Shown piece by piece: positions 23,901-34,300 of a stretch of DNA of 64,000 nucleotides. A program made the translations under genes and the position numbers. Under the pieces are notes generated by a model. The model did not search any database. It was not told the origin of the DNA and was given only the letters and a program-made list of their open reading frames with translations. How positions within the stretch are numbered: position 1 is the stretch's first letter; the number at the start of each line of letters is the position of its first letter. Origin of the DNA: Enterobacter hormaechei subsp. hoffmannii (GTDB lineage Bacteria; Pseudomonadota; Gammaproteobacteria; Enterobacterales; Enterobacteriaceae); contig NZ_CP017186.1 of assembly GCF_001729745.1 (NCBI RefSeq), positions 3,410,001 to 3,474,000 on the forward strand, in the 5' to 3' direction.

Positions 23901-24782
23901 ATGACGCAGCGTACTTCCGCAGAGACCTTTGAAGAATACCTTCCCGGCAAGCTGATCAGGGAACATCGGGCGCAATCTTCCCGGGATGTATTCGTGCAAA
24001 TTCTGGCGCGCAGACACGTGCAGGAAAACGTCATTATTCCGGCAGTGCCGGAGCCTTTTATCGTCTGGATCCTCTCAGGTAATGCCGTCGTTGAGGAGCG
24101 TTCCCCCGGTGAGCCGTGGTTAGCAAACCGCGTTACCGCAGGCGATTTCTTTCTCACAACGGCGGCTTCTCCTACTGAAATGCGCTGGCACGCCGGGCCA
24201 GATACGCCTTTCGTCGTTATGCATGTTTATATGGGAGTGGCTATGATGCAGGAGTATGAACTGCGGGAAGTCTCCGGCGCGCGCGACGACACGCTATCCG
24301 CCCTGCTGGAGCAGATACGTCAGGAGCTGTATCTGCAAAATCCACCCAGCGGCCCGTTTATCCAGGGCATTGCGCAGGCGCTGGCAGTACATCTGATTCG
24401 CACCTATGGCACACATGCGAAACGACACCGCGGGGGCTTGCAAGCATTTAAGCTGCACCGGGTCTTCACGGCAATGCGTGAAGGGTTAGCCCAGCCGTTT
24501 GACCTGGCACGCCTGGCTGAACTGACCGATCTTAGCGAATACCATTTTAGCCGCGCCTTTAAACAGTCAACCGGACTTTCCCCTTCTCACTACTTTATCC
24601 GGCTACGCATGGAGGAGGCGCGTCGCATGCTATCGGAAAGCAATGATTCCATTATCAATATTGCACTGAACGTCGGATACACCAGCCCCAGCCACTTTGC
24701 TGCCGTATTCCTCAGGCATAACGGCGTGACGCCCTCCCACTATCGCAGCGATGCCGTTCGCAGCAAAAGCCCGACAGTTTGA
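23901..24782 (+). CDS. AraC-family regulator with cupin N-terminus
   Basis: The 293-residue protein has an N-terminal cupin sensor region. Two helix-turn-helix units follow, at about 190-285 (FDLARLAELTDLSEYHFSRAFKQSTGLSPSHYFIRLRMEEA; SIINIALNVGYTSPSHFAAVFLRHNGVTPSHYR). It follows the reductase gene by 18 bases and precedes an SDR gene by about 100 bases, so it may control either or both. Effector unknown. Confidence 0.87.
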   Translation: MTQRTSAETFEEYLPGKLIREHRAQSSRDVFVQILARRHVQENVIIPAVPEPFIVWILSGNAVVEERSPGEPWLANRVTAGDFFLTTAASPTEMRWHAGPDTPFVVMHVYMGVAMMQEYELREVSGARDDTLSALLEQIRQELYLQNPPSGPFIQGIAQALAVHLIRTYGTHAKRHRGGLQAFKLHRVFTAMREGLAQPFDLARLAELTDLSEYHFSRAFKQSTGLSPSHYFIRLRMEEARRMLSESNDSIINIALNVGYTSPSHFAAVFLRHNGVTPSHYRSDAVRSKSPTV

Positions 24783-24883
24783 GCAAAAGCCCGCGCGAAG
24801 CGATTGCCAGAAAGATCCATTATTGACCCGTACTTCAGACATTCTTTCTGAAGCGTTGAAATCAACTCTCAAGAGGATCAACT

Positions 24884-25630
24884 ATGGAACTCAACGGTAA
24901 AGTCGCGCTCATCACCGGTGCTTCAAGCGGAATTGGTGCCTCCACGGCCAAAAAGTTAGCGGAACAGGGCGTCAGGGTGGGTCTCGCTGCCCGCCGTCTG
25001 GATCGTCTTCAGGCGCTGGTGTCTGAAATTGAGGCTGCTGGCGGGGAAGCCATGGCGCTGGCAATGGATGTCACTGACCCGGCCTCAGTTAATAAAGGGG
25101 TGGAGGCACTGCACAAACGCTATGGCCATATTGATATCGCCTTTAATAACGCCGGGCTGATGCCGATTTCGGATATCGCCAGCCTCCGGGTTGACGAGTG
25201 GCATCGAATGGTAGATGTAAACGTAAAGGGCCTGTTTAACACGGTCGCGGCCGTATTGCCGATTATGCAGTCACAGCGCTCGGGTCATATCATCAATACC
25301 TCGTCGATCGCCGGGCGTAAAACGTTTCCCGGACTGGGCGTATACTGCGCGACGAAGCACGCGGTTGCCGCCTTCTCGGATATTTTGCGTATGGAGCTGG
25401 CCCCTCAGTTCAACATTCGCGTCACCTCGCTTCAGCCGGGTGCCGTTGAAAGTGAATTATTCGAGCATATCAGTGACGAAAATTATCGTGCACAGATGGA
25501 ACAGCTGAAGGAGAAGATGACGTTCCTGAAAGCCGATGATATCGCCGACTCGATTCTTTACGTATTGCAGGCACCGGAACATGTGGACGTGGCAGAGCTG
25601 TTTATTATGCCGACCGAACAGCCGTGGTAA
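24884..25630 (+). CDS. Short-chain dehydrogenase/reductase
   Basis: The 248-residue SDR has TGASSGIG near residue 12, NNAG (NNAGLMPIS) and a YCATK active site, followed by SLQPGAVESEL and a C-terminal FIMPTEQPW. It resembles the NADP-dependent YdfG-like class of SDRs. AGAGGA precedes the ATG. The gene on its right is a second SDR of similar sequence on the opposite strand (25670-26392), so this is a diverged duplicate pair. Confidence 0.85.
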   Translation: MELNGKVALITGASSGIGASTAKKLAEQGVRVGLAARRLDRLQALVSEIEAAGGEAMALAMDVTDPASVNKGVEALHKRYGHIDIAFNNAGLMPISDIASLRVDEWHRMVDVNVKGLFNTVAAVLPIMQSQRSGHIINTSSIAGRKTFPGLGVYCATKHAVAAFSDILRMELAPQFNIRVTSLQPGAVESELFEHISDENYRAQMEQLKEKMTFLKADDIADSILYVLQAPEHVDVAELFIMPTEQPW

Positions 25631-25637
25631 GAGGGTG

Positions 25638-25665
25638 AAGCGGGTCAGGCTGGTGCCTGACCCGC
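25638..25665. terminator. Bidirectional terminator between convergent SDR genes
   Basis: GCGGGTCAGGC with GCCTGACCCGC around a short loop forms a strong stem in the 39-bp gap between the two SDR stops. Confidence 0.7.
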
Positions 25666-25669
25666 AACG

Positions 25670-26392
25670 TTAGTTTGCAGAGGCCGTAGGTCTGATGGTG
25701 ATTTCGGTGGTATCGACACTCTCAGGCGCCTCGATGATGTGGCGCACGGCGCGAGCGATATCAGCCGGTTTGAGAGCAATAGCCCGGTACGCATCCATCA
25801 CCGCCATGGTTTCTTCGTGCGTAATGGTCGAGGCCAGTTCGCTTTCCACTACCCCAGGGTTGACGCAGGTCACACGGATGTTCGAACTTTCCTGACGTAA
25901 ACCATCGGAAATGGCCCGTACCGCAAATTTGGTCGCGCAATAGACGGCGGCCGTGGGCACGACGGACAAGGCACCAATCGAGCCTATATTGACGATCTGC
26001 CCCGAGCCCTGGGCTTCCATAATCGGCAAAACAGCACCAATACCCCACAGTACGCCCTTGATATTTACGTCAATGGTGCGCTCCCATTCATCCTGCTTGC
26101 CAGCCGAAAGCGGAGAGAGAGGCATAATGCCCGCGTTGTTAATAAGTACGTCAATTCGGCCCCACTTATCCCGTGCTGCCTGAACGAAGGCGGCCATCGA
26201 CTGGCGGCTGGTAACGTCTAATACCTGAGCCTCTGCCTCCCCTCCTGCGCTGCGGATTTCATCAGCCAGAGCGTGGATGCGATCCAGCCTGCGTGCACCC
26301 AGGAACACTTTTGCGCCAGCCTTGCCGAGCTCTCTGGCGATACCTTCTCCGATACCGCTGGAGGCGCCGGTAATTAAGATGACTTTGTTCAT
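25670..26392 (-). CDS. Short-chain dehydrogenase/reductase
   Basis: The 240-residue protein shows TGASSGIGEGIA (residues 8-19), NNAGIMPLS, and the catalytic Ser/Tyr/Lys (NIGSIGAL; VYCATKF). Its sequence parallels the neighbouring SDR, including IMPxS and PGxVESEL, and shares the C-terminal pattern ITIRPTA. It is divergent from a LysR gene, which probably controls it. Substrate unknown. Confidence 0.85.
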   Translation of the reverse strand: MNKVILITGASSGIGEGIARELGKAGAKVFLGARRLDRIHALADEIRSAGGEAEAQVLDVTSRQSMAAFVQAARDKWGRIDVLINNAGIMPLSPLSAGKQDEWERTIDVNIKGVLWGIGAVLPIMEAQGSGQIVNIGSIGALSVVPTAAVYCATKFAVRAISDGLRQESSNIRVTCVNPGVVESELASTITHEETMAVMDAYRAIALKPADIARAVRHIIEAPESVDTTEITIRPTASAN

Positions 26393-26427
26393 GTTTTACT
26401 CCTTCAGTTGAGTTCACTGCAATCATA

Positions 26428-26452
26428 GATACAGACCATTGTTTCTTGTATC
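26428..26452. promoter_or_regulatory. Candidate LysR operator
   Basis: GATACA, 13 bases, TGTATC forms a perfect inverted repeat midway between the divergent SDR and LysR genes, and includes the T-N11-A pattern. Confidence 0.45.
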
Positions 26453-26490
26453 CTGCCTTTACTGGACTCACTGGTTAGCAATGTTAAACA

Positions 26491-27408
26491 ATGAAAATCG
26501 ATCTTAATTTGTTACCGCTTTTTCTGGCGGTCGCCGAAGAACGCAGCTTCAGCGCTGCCGCCGGGCGCCTGGGCATAACCCGTTCCGCTGTCAGCCAGGG
26601 AATAAGACGTCTCGAAGATGGGTTTCAGACCCTGCTGGTGATGCGCACCACGCGCTCGGTAAGGCTCACCGAAGCGGGTGAACGGTTGCATAAATCGTTG
26701 CTGGGGCCCATCGCCAACATTGAGGCGGCCTTTGACGACATCACCTCGGACAGCATACCGCGCGGACAGCTCAGGATCGCTGTCACCTCAATTGCGGAAG
26801 CGTTTCTTTCGGGCCCACTGCTCGCCTCGTTTACGGCCGCGCATCCTGCGGTATCGCTTGATGTTTTCGTGTCAGATGAGGAATTCGATATCGTGGCAGC
26901 GGGCTATGACGCCGGGGTGAGGCTGGGCGAAGTTATCGAAAAAGACATGATCGCTATTCCCCTTACGGGCCAGCAGCGTGAACGGGTGGTGGCTTCACCT
27001 TCCTATCTGGCGACACACTGCGCACCGACGCACCCCCGTGAACTGGTCGCTCATCGGTGTATCGGCTGGCGCCCTTCCCCGGACGTTGCCCCCTATCGCT
27101 GGGAGTTTGAGGAAGCAGGCGTCCCTTTCGATGTGGCAATTGAACCACAAATCACCACTAACGATCTGCGTCTTATGCTCAGCCTCGCGCTGGCCGGTGG
27201 TGGTATAACCTTTGCCACGGAGGACACCTTCACACCGTACATTGAATCAGGACAGCTGGTTTCCTTACTGGATGTGTTTCTTCCATCTTTTCCTGGTTTT
27301 TATCTCTATTTTCCCCAGCGCCACAATATGGCCCCCAAGCTCAGAGCCCTGATCGAGCACATCCGCCAGTGGCGACAGCTCCCCGCCACGCAGCCGACAC
27401 TGCGTTAA
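26491..27408 (+). CDS. LysR-family regulator
   Basis: The 305-residue regulator has the winged helix at residues 5-63 (LLPLFLAVAEERSFSAAAGRLGITRSAVSQGIRRLE) and a substrate-binding domain with SIAEAFLSGPLLASF and VRLGEVIEKDMIAIPL, as in the CrgA/DsdC-like regulators that control SDR genes. It is divergently placed with the SDR gene over a 98-bp gap, so that gene is its most likely target. Confidence 0.87.
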   Translation: MKIDLNLLPLFLAVAEERSFSAAAGRLGITRSAVSQGIRRLEDGFQTLLVMRTTRSVRLTEAGERLHKSLLGPIANIEAAFDDITSDSIPRGQLRIAVTSIAEAFLSGPLLASFTAAHPAVSLDVFVSDEEFDIVAAGYDAGVRLGEVIEKDMIAIPLTGQQRERVVASPSYLATHCAPTHPRELVAHRCIGWRPSPDVAPYRWEFEEAGVPFDVAIEPQITTNDLRLMLSLALAGGGITFATEDTFTPYIESGQLVSLLDVFLPSFPGFYLYFPQRHNMAPKLRALIEHIRQWRQLPATQPTLR

Positions 27409-27545
27409 ATGGTTCCAACCCTGAATGCAGATTTTCCTCAATCTACTGCGTCCCTTTGATGAGCATCAACGACAGCACGTCATTACCATGGAAAATGACA
27501 ACGGACACGATGGGCAGGACTTCACACAAGGATGGAACCTTAAAA

Positions 27546-27629
27546 ATGTACAGACCAATAGTTGTTATCCTCTTTATTCTTTTGACATTAGCCGCCCTCG
27601 TGGAAATCGGCATAATTTCTTTAGGCTAA
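27546..27629 (+). CDS. 27-residue single-pass membrane peptide
   Basis: A short frame MYRPIVVILFILLTLAALVE... ends in GIISLG and TAA. A continuous hydrophobic helix covers residues 4-24 after a short positively charged start. GGAA lies nine bases upstream and a strong terminator follows 12 bases after the stop. This layout matches the small membrane proteins known in enterobacteria; I cannot name the exact family. Confidence 0.5.
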   Translation: MYRPIVVILFILLTLAALVEIGIISLG

Positions 27630-27640
27630 TACCGATAGCC

Positions 27641-27668
27641 TCTGAAAGGCCACGCTTGCGGCCTTTTA
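27641..27668 (+). terminator. Terminator after the small membrane peptide gene
   Basis: AAAGGCC/GGCCTTTT with loop ACGCTTGC is followed by TTTATTTATT. Confidence 0.8.
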
Positions 27669-28301
27669 TTTATTAAACATGAGAAGAAAATACGTAATTT
27701 TTTGAGTAGCAGAAATTAACCCGCCCGTAAAAATATATTTTATAAATGAGAGAGTTTTAAATATATCATACACCAGATATTTTACCCTAACTTAAACCAT
27801 AATTAAGCAGCAATTAAACCTAACCAAAATTAGATATTTATCGCATATTATAATTATTAATATCGCCCCACCAGCACCGTTTTAAGGGTTGCACCTTTTA
27901 CGCCAAAACCCTTTATCCACGCGCCCTCATAGCTAACGAAATATATTCACGCTATCAATTAATCTCCCCTGCAATAGCCGCGTTGGGTTTACGAACACTT
28001 AATTTGCGTATTCAGACATTTATAGCTATATCATTTTTATAACGAAATAATTTAATACCTGCACAAATAATAAGGCTTATAAATCGCAAACATATAAATA
28101 AACAACTATTTCCTGTGTAAATAATTAGCTTTGCCCTGAGGTTGCCACTTTTAATCCTGGCGGGCATCGGTCGCGCTAAAGAAAGTAACGGTAAATCCTG
28201 TTTATTAAACAGTATTTTCGCCGGGAGCGCGTTCATCTCTTCAGAAACGATGGCTTTGTTTGACACGCCGTAACCAATCACTCTGCTGGAGTAATAACTG
28301 T
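27669..28301. other. AT-rich upstream region of the adhesin gene
   Basis: About 630 bases of clearly A+T-rich DNA hold no convincing gene. A minus-strand 89-codon frame at 28012-28281 has no ribosome site or recognisable sequence and is not called. The composition and the adhesin downstream suggest an H-NS-bound control region. In Salmonella the homologous bapA is activated by CsgD; no such site could be identified here with confidence. Confidence 0.5.
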
Positions 28302-31300
28302 ATGAGCCAAATATCTGTTATATCTAAATTAACTGGCGTGGAAACGACCACGGAAGGGACACAGATAACACTCGATCACTCCTCAATCGTTAAGCTTAAC
28401 GTGGATCGAGCCAACATCGCAGATTACTCCCGCAGCGGAAACGATCTGGTGATTACCCTCAATTCGGGCGAAGTGATTACCCTCAAGAATTTCTACGTCA
28501 CTGATGCGCAGGGCGTAAGCCAGCTGGTGCTTGAAGAGAGTGACGGAGCGCTGTGGTGGATTGAAGATCCAACCGGTGCCGCGACCTATGAATCCATCGC
28601 CTCCACCGATGCATTACTGGCGGCGTCAGGGAGTGATGCTGGTGGCGCCGCTGCGTGGCCCTGGGTGCTGGGTGGCCTGGCCGCCGCAGGTGGGATTGCT
28701 ATTGCGGCGGGAACCGGCGGTGGAGGTGGCGGAGATGACGATAACAACAACCCGAATCCCGGTAATCCGGGAAATCCTTCCGAACCTGATACTACGCCTC
28801 CGAATACTCCCACTAATCTTCAGGTATCACCTGACGGCAAAACCGTAACAGGTACGGCTGAACCGGGCAGCACGATTACCCTTAAAGATGCCGATGGCAA
28901 CACCATTGGAACGGGCAAGGTCGGCAGCGACGGCAAATTTACTATCGATCTCGGTACGCCGCTCACCAACGGGGAGCAGATCACCGCCACGGCCACCGAC
29001 CCGTCCGGCAATACCAGCCAGGGTGGTCAGGTCACAGCACCGGATCTCACCGCGCCGGATGCACCTGCCAATCTGGAGGTTTCGCCTGACGGCAAAACCG
29101 TCTCCGGTACGGCTGAGCCGGGCAGCACCGTGACACTGAAAGATGCCGATGGCAACACCATCGGAACGGGCAAGGCTGGCAGCGACGGGAAATTTACTAT
29201 CGATCTCGGCACGCCGCTCACCAACGGGGAGCAGATCACCGCCACCGCCACCGATCCGTCCGGCAATACCAGCCCGGGCGTTCAGGTCACGGCACCGGAT
29301 TCAACCGCGCCGGCTGCCCCCGAGATTGTCACCGTCAATGATAACGTGGGCACCGAAGCGGGCCCGCTGAGCAACGGACAACGCACGGACGATGCACGCC
29401 CGACGTTCAGCGGCATCAGTGAAGCTGGCACCGTTATTACCTTCTATGACAACGGCAAGCCGATCGGCACCGCCACGGCCGATGCTACCGGGAAATGGAG
29501 CTTTACCCCGTCGACCAACCTGTCTGAAGGAAACCACGCCATTACCACCACCGCGACCGATGCAGCAGGCAATACCAGCCCGGCGTCCACGGCGGTGACC
29601 TTCGTGGTGGATACGGTCGCACCAGGTGCCCCAGCCATCACCGGCATGACCGACGACGTTGCGCCCAATACCGGCGTGCTCGGAAGCGGAAGCACCACTA
29701 ACGATCCGCGCCCGCAGCTCACCGGCACGGCGGAAGCGGGCTCTACGGTCACCATCTATGATAACGGCATTGCCATTGGCACAGCGGTTGTAGGCAGCAA
29801 CGGAAGCTGGAGCTTTACGCCGTCGGTTAACCTGAGCGAAGGCAGCCACCAGCTTACCGTACGCGCCACCGACATCGCCGGTAACACCGGTCCGGCCTCA
29901 CCGGCCTTTACCGTAACGGTGGATGTCACCACCCCGCCGGTGCCGACAGGATTTATCGTTAACGATGACACCGGAGGGCTGAAAGGCACGATTACCGCCG
30001 GGCAGTTTACCGACGAGTCGCAGCCCCGCCTGACGGGCCGAGGAGAACCAGGCAGCACGATTACGGTTTACGATAACGGCGTTGTGATTGGCAGCACAAC
30101 GGTTCTGCCGAACGGTACCTGGAGCATCACGCCGACAACGCCGCTGGCAGAGGGTGCACATTCGATTACCCTGCGCGAAACCGATGCGGCAGGCAACCAG
30201 AGCGGCCTGTCTCAGCCGATCAACTTTACCGTCGATCTTACGCCGCCAGACATGCCGGAGGCGACGCTCAATTCGACAGGCACGCAAATCACCGGTACTG
30301 CCGAGCCGGGCAGTAAAATTGTCATCACCAACAACGCCGGGGTGCAAATCGGGACCGCCACTGCCGACAGCAACGGCAACTACGTCGCCAACCTGAACCC
30401 TGCACAAGTGAACGGCGAGATCATCTCCGTGGTCGCCTCCGATGCTGCAGGCAACCAGAGTTCACCGGCGCTGGTTAACGCAGCGGACATCACCGCGCCT
30501 GCCGCACCGGGTAACCTGGTGGTGGCGGAAGACGGGGCAAGCGTCAGCGGAACCGCCGAGCCAAACAGCACGATTATTATTAAAGCGCCGGACGGTACGA
30601 TTATCGGCCAGGCCACCGCCGGTCCGGACGGCACCTTTACCATCCCGATTTCGCCAGCCCAGACCAACGGCGAAGCCCTTGAAGTGACGGCCACCGACGG
30701 CAGCGGCAACACCAGTCCGTCCGGCTTTGCCGACGCGCCAGACAGCACGCCACCGCTGGCACCGGAAAACGTGGTGATCTCTGCCGACGGCACCACGGTA
30801 ACCGGTACAGCCGAGCCGGGCAGCACCGTCACCATTCGTGAAAATGGCGTTAAGGTCGGGGAAGCGGTCGCCGACGATCAGGGTAATTTCAGCGTTGATC
30901 TGATCCCGCCGAAAGCCAACGGCGAAGCCCTGACCGCAGATGCCACCGATACCGCCGGAAACACCGGCCCGACCGCGCCGTTTGACGCGCCGGACATCAC
31001 CGCGGCACAAACCCCGGTCATCACAGGCGTGGAGGATGATGCGCTCGACGTCACCGGTCCTGTCAGCCAGAACGGTCTCACCAACGACAAAACCCCGACC
31101 ATCAACGGAACGGGCGAGCCCGGCACAACGATCACCCTCTACAGCGGCACCACTGAAATCGGCACCGCGGTGGTTGGGCCTGACGGCCAGTGGTCCATCA
31201 CGCTGGAAACGGATCTTCCCGACGGCGGGCACGTGCTGACGGCGACGGCGGTTGACGCCAACAATAACCTCAGCGGGACATCGAACACCTGGAGCATCAC

Positions 31301-34300
31301 GGTGGATACCGCCGCGCCGGGCGCTCCAGCCATTACGCAGGTCATTGATGACGTACCGGGCCGCACGGGGCCGCTCGACAACAACCAAATCACCAACGAC
31401 ACGCTCCCGACGCTGAACGGTACCGGCGAGCCGGGCTCCACCGTGACGATCCGCCTGGACGGACAGGATATTGGTACTGCCATTGTGAATAACGGTGGCG
31501 CATGGACCTTCACGCCCACTACCGCATTAGGGAACGGGCACCATACGTTCACCGTCGTCGCGAGCGATGCGGCCGGCAACACCAGCGCATCATCACCCGG
31601 CTTTACCTTTACCGTCGATACCACTCCGCCACCGGCGGCCACCCTTGACACCGTCTCCGATAACATCGGCACTGTGCAGGTTCCGCTTAACAGCGGGGAT
31701 ACTACCGATGACACGCTGCCGCAGCTGCAGGGAACCGCACCGGAAGGCACCACCATCACTATCTATGACGGGACCAACCTGCTCGGCACGGCCGTGCTTG
31801 ACGGTAGCGGCGGCTGGAGCTTTACGCCAACCACGCCGCTGACGGACGGCCCGCATTCGCTGACGGTCCACGCGACGGATGAGGCGGGTAATACCACCAT
31901 CTCGCCACCGTTTGAGCTGGCGATCGACACGACCGCGCCTGCAACGCCGGATATTCCTGAGATCACCGTGAACCCGGACGGCGCCACACCGGGGACGGCT
32001 CTGAATCCTGGGGAGACCACCCGCGATACCACACCAACCCTGAGCGGCTCGGGCACGCCGGGAGATACCGTAAGCATTTACGATGGCGCAACCAAAATAG
32101 GTGAAGCCGAGATCGATGGCGACGGTAACTGGAGCTGGACACCGGAAGATCCGCTCCCTGACGGCACCTACGATCTCTCCCTGACGGTGACCAATCAGGA
32201 CAGCGCCGGGAACGAAAGCGCACCGTCCACGCCAGTGACCATTACCATTGATACCGACGCGCCGGGCCAGCCGGGGATCCCGACGGTGACAGACAGCGTA
32301 AGCCAGATCACCGGGCCAGTGGACAATGGCGGAACCACCAACGATCCGCGCCCGGTACTGAGCGGCACCGGTACGCCGAATGACGTCATTACCATCTATG
32401 ACCAGGTGGGTACAGGCGAGCCGCAGGCCGTGGGCAGCGTCACGGTGGACGGTAGCGGTAACTGGAGCTGGCGTCCTGAGAGCAACATTGGCGAAGGGAC
32501 GCACCAATACACGGCGACCGCCACCGATGAAGCCGGCAATGAATCTCTGCCATCAACCGGTATCACGATAACGGTCGACACCCTCGCCCCGGATACCCCG
32601 CTCATCGGTTCCATTGGCGGCGCTCAGAATGGAGGCTCAACCAACGATAACACACCTGTCATTGGCGGAGGCGGCACGACCGGCGAAACGGTGATTATCT
32701 ACAACAACGGCGTGGAAGTGGATCGCGTTGAAATCGCCAATGGCGAGTGGTCATACACCCTGCCGACACAAACCGATGGCCCGCTGAATATCACCGTCGC
32801 CGCGGTGGACGACGCGGGTAACCTGAGCCCGGTCAGCCCGGTCTTTAGCGTGACGGTCGATACGCAGGCACCGACCGTGCCGCAAATTGACGCCGTCTCT
32901 GACAGCCAACTGACTAACAGCGTGCTTTACACCCGCGACGGTACCCCAACCCTCACCGGGATTGGCGAGCCGGGTTCGAGCGTAACCGTTTCTGTTGATG
33001 GCACGCCGTCTCCGGTGGTCGTGGTGGTTCAGCCGAACGGGACATGGTCCTGGACAGCCGACCCCGCGCTTGCGGAAGGGCCGCACACCTTCTCGGTTGC
33101 CGCAAGTGACGCGGCGGGAAATACCTCCGCCAGCTCCGGGGATCTCAGCGTAACGGTGGATACCCTGCCGCCTGCAACGCCAACTAATATCGCCATTGCC
33201 GCGGAGGGCACTCCGCTGACCGGTACGGCAGATGACGGAACCACGGTGACGGTTAAAGACGCCAACGGCAATATCATCGGGACCGGGGTCGCGACGGGAG
33301 GCTCCTTCACCATCGCCCTCTCCCCGGCCCAACTCGATGCCACTACGCTGACGCTCACCGCCACGGACCCCGCAGGCAATGCCAGCCCGTCAACCACCTT
33401 TGACGTGCCGGACTCTCCGCTCGATCTGCCTGCGGTGCCGGTGATTACAGCGATCAACGATGACGTCGATCCCGTCATTGGCGACGTGAAAGATAAAACC
33501 ACCAATGACACCACGCCTACCCTTACCGGCACCGCCGATCCGGGTAGCGTGATCGCCATTTATCAGGATGGATCGCTGCTTCCGGTGACCACTGTCGTTG
33601 CGGATACCAACGGCAACTGGAGCTACACGCCGCTCCTGCCGCTGACGGAAGGGCCACACACCTTCGCCGTCACCGCCACGAATACCACCACCGGCGCGAC
33701 CAGCGGGCAGTCGCCGATCGCGACCGTCACCGTCGACCTCACCGATCCGACCGCACCAGCCATCGGTGCGGTGACCGATGACGTAGGCCCGGTCACCGGC
33801 CCAATCGCTGACGGGCAGAGCACCAACGACAACCGTCCTACCCTGACCGGAACAGGCACGGCCGGGGACACCATTACGGTGTACGATGACGGCGACCCGC
33901 TGGGCACCGTTGTTGTCGGTCCGACCGGCACCTGGAGCTACACGCCGCCTGCGCTGGACGACGGCAGCCACACCCTGACCGTGACCGCCACCGACCCGGC
34001 AGGCAATGAGAGCGCCCCGTCGGCCGGGATCACCATCGTTGTCGACACCGTCTCTACCACGCCGGTGATTACCAGCGTGACGGATAACGCAGGCAATGCG
34101 GCAACGCCTGTCCCAAGCGGCGATCCAACCAACGACACTACGCCAACCCTGACCGGTAGCGCCGAGCCGAACAGCGTCGTCGCCATTTTTGATGGCGCTA
34201 CGCAAATTGGTACGGTGGCAGCAGACGGCACCGGCGCCTGGACATTTACCCCTGAAACCGCCCTCGGCGAAGGGACGCATGACTTTACGGTCAGAGCGAC

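Noticed and set aside
28012..28281. Minus-strand gene of 89 codons before bapA
   Set aside because: No ribosome site, AT-driven composition and no recognisable sequence.
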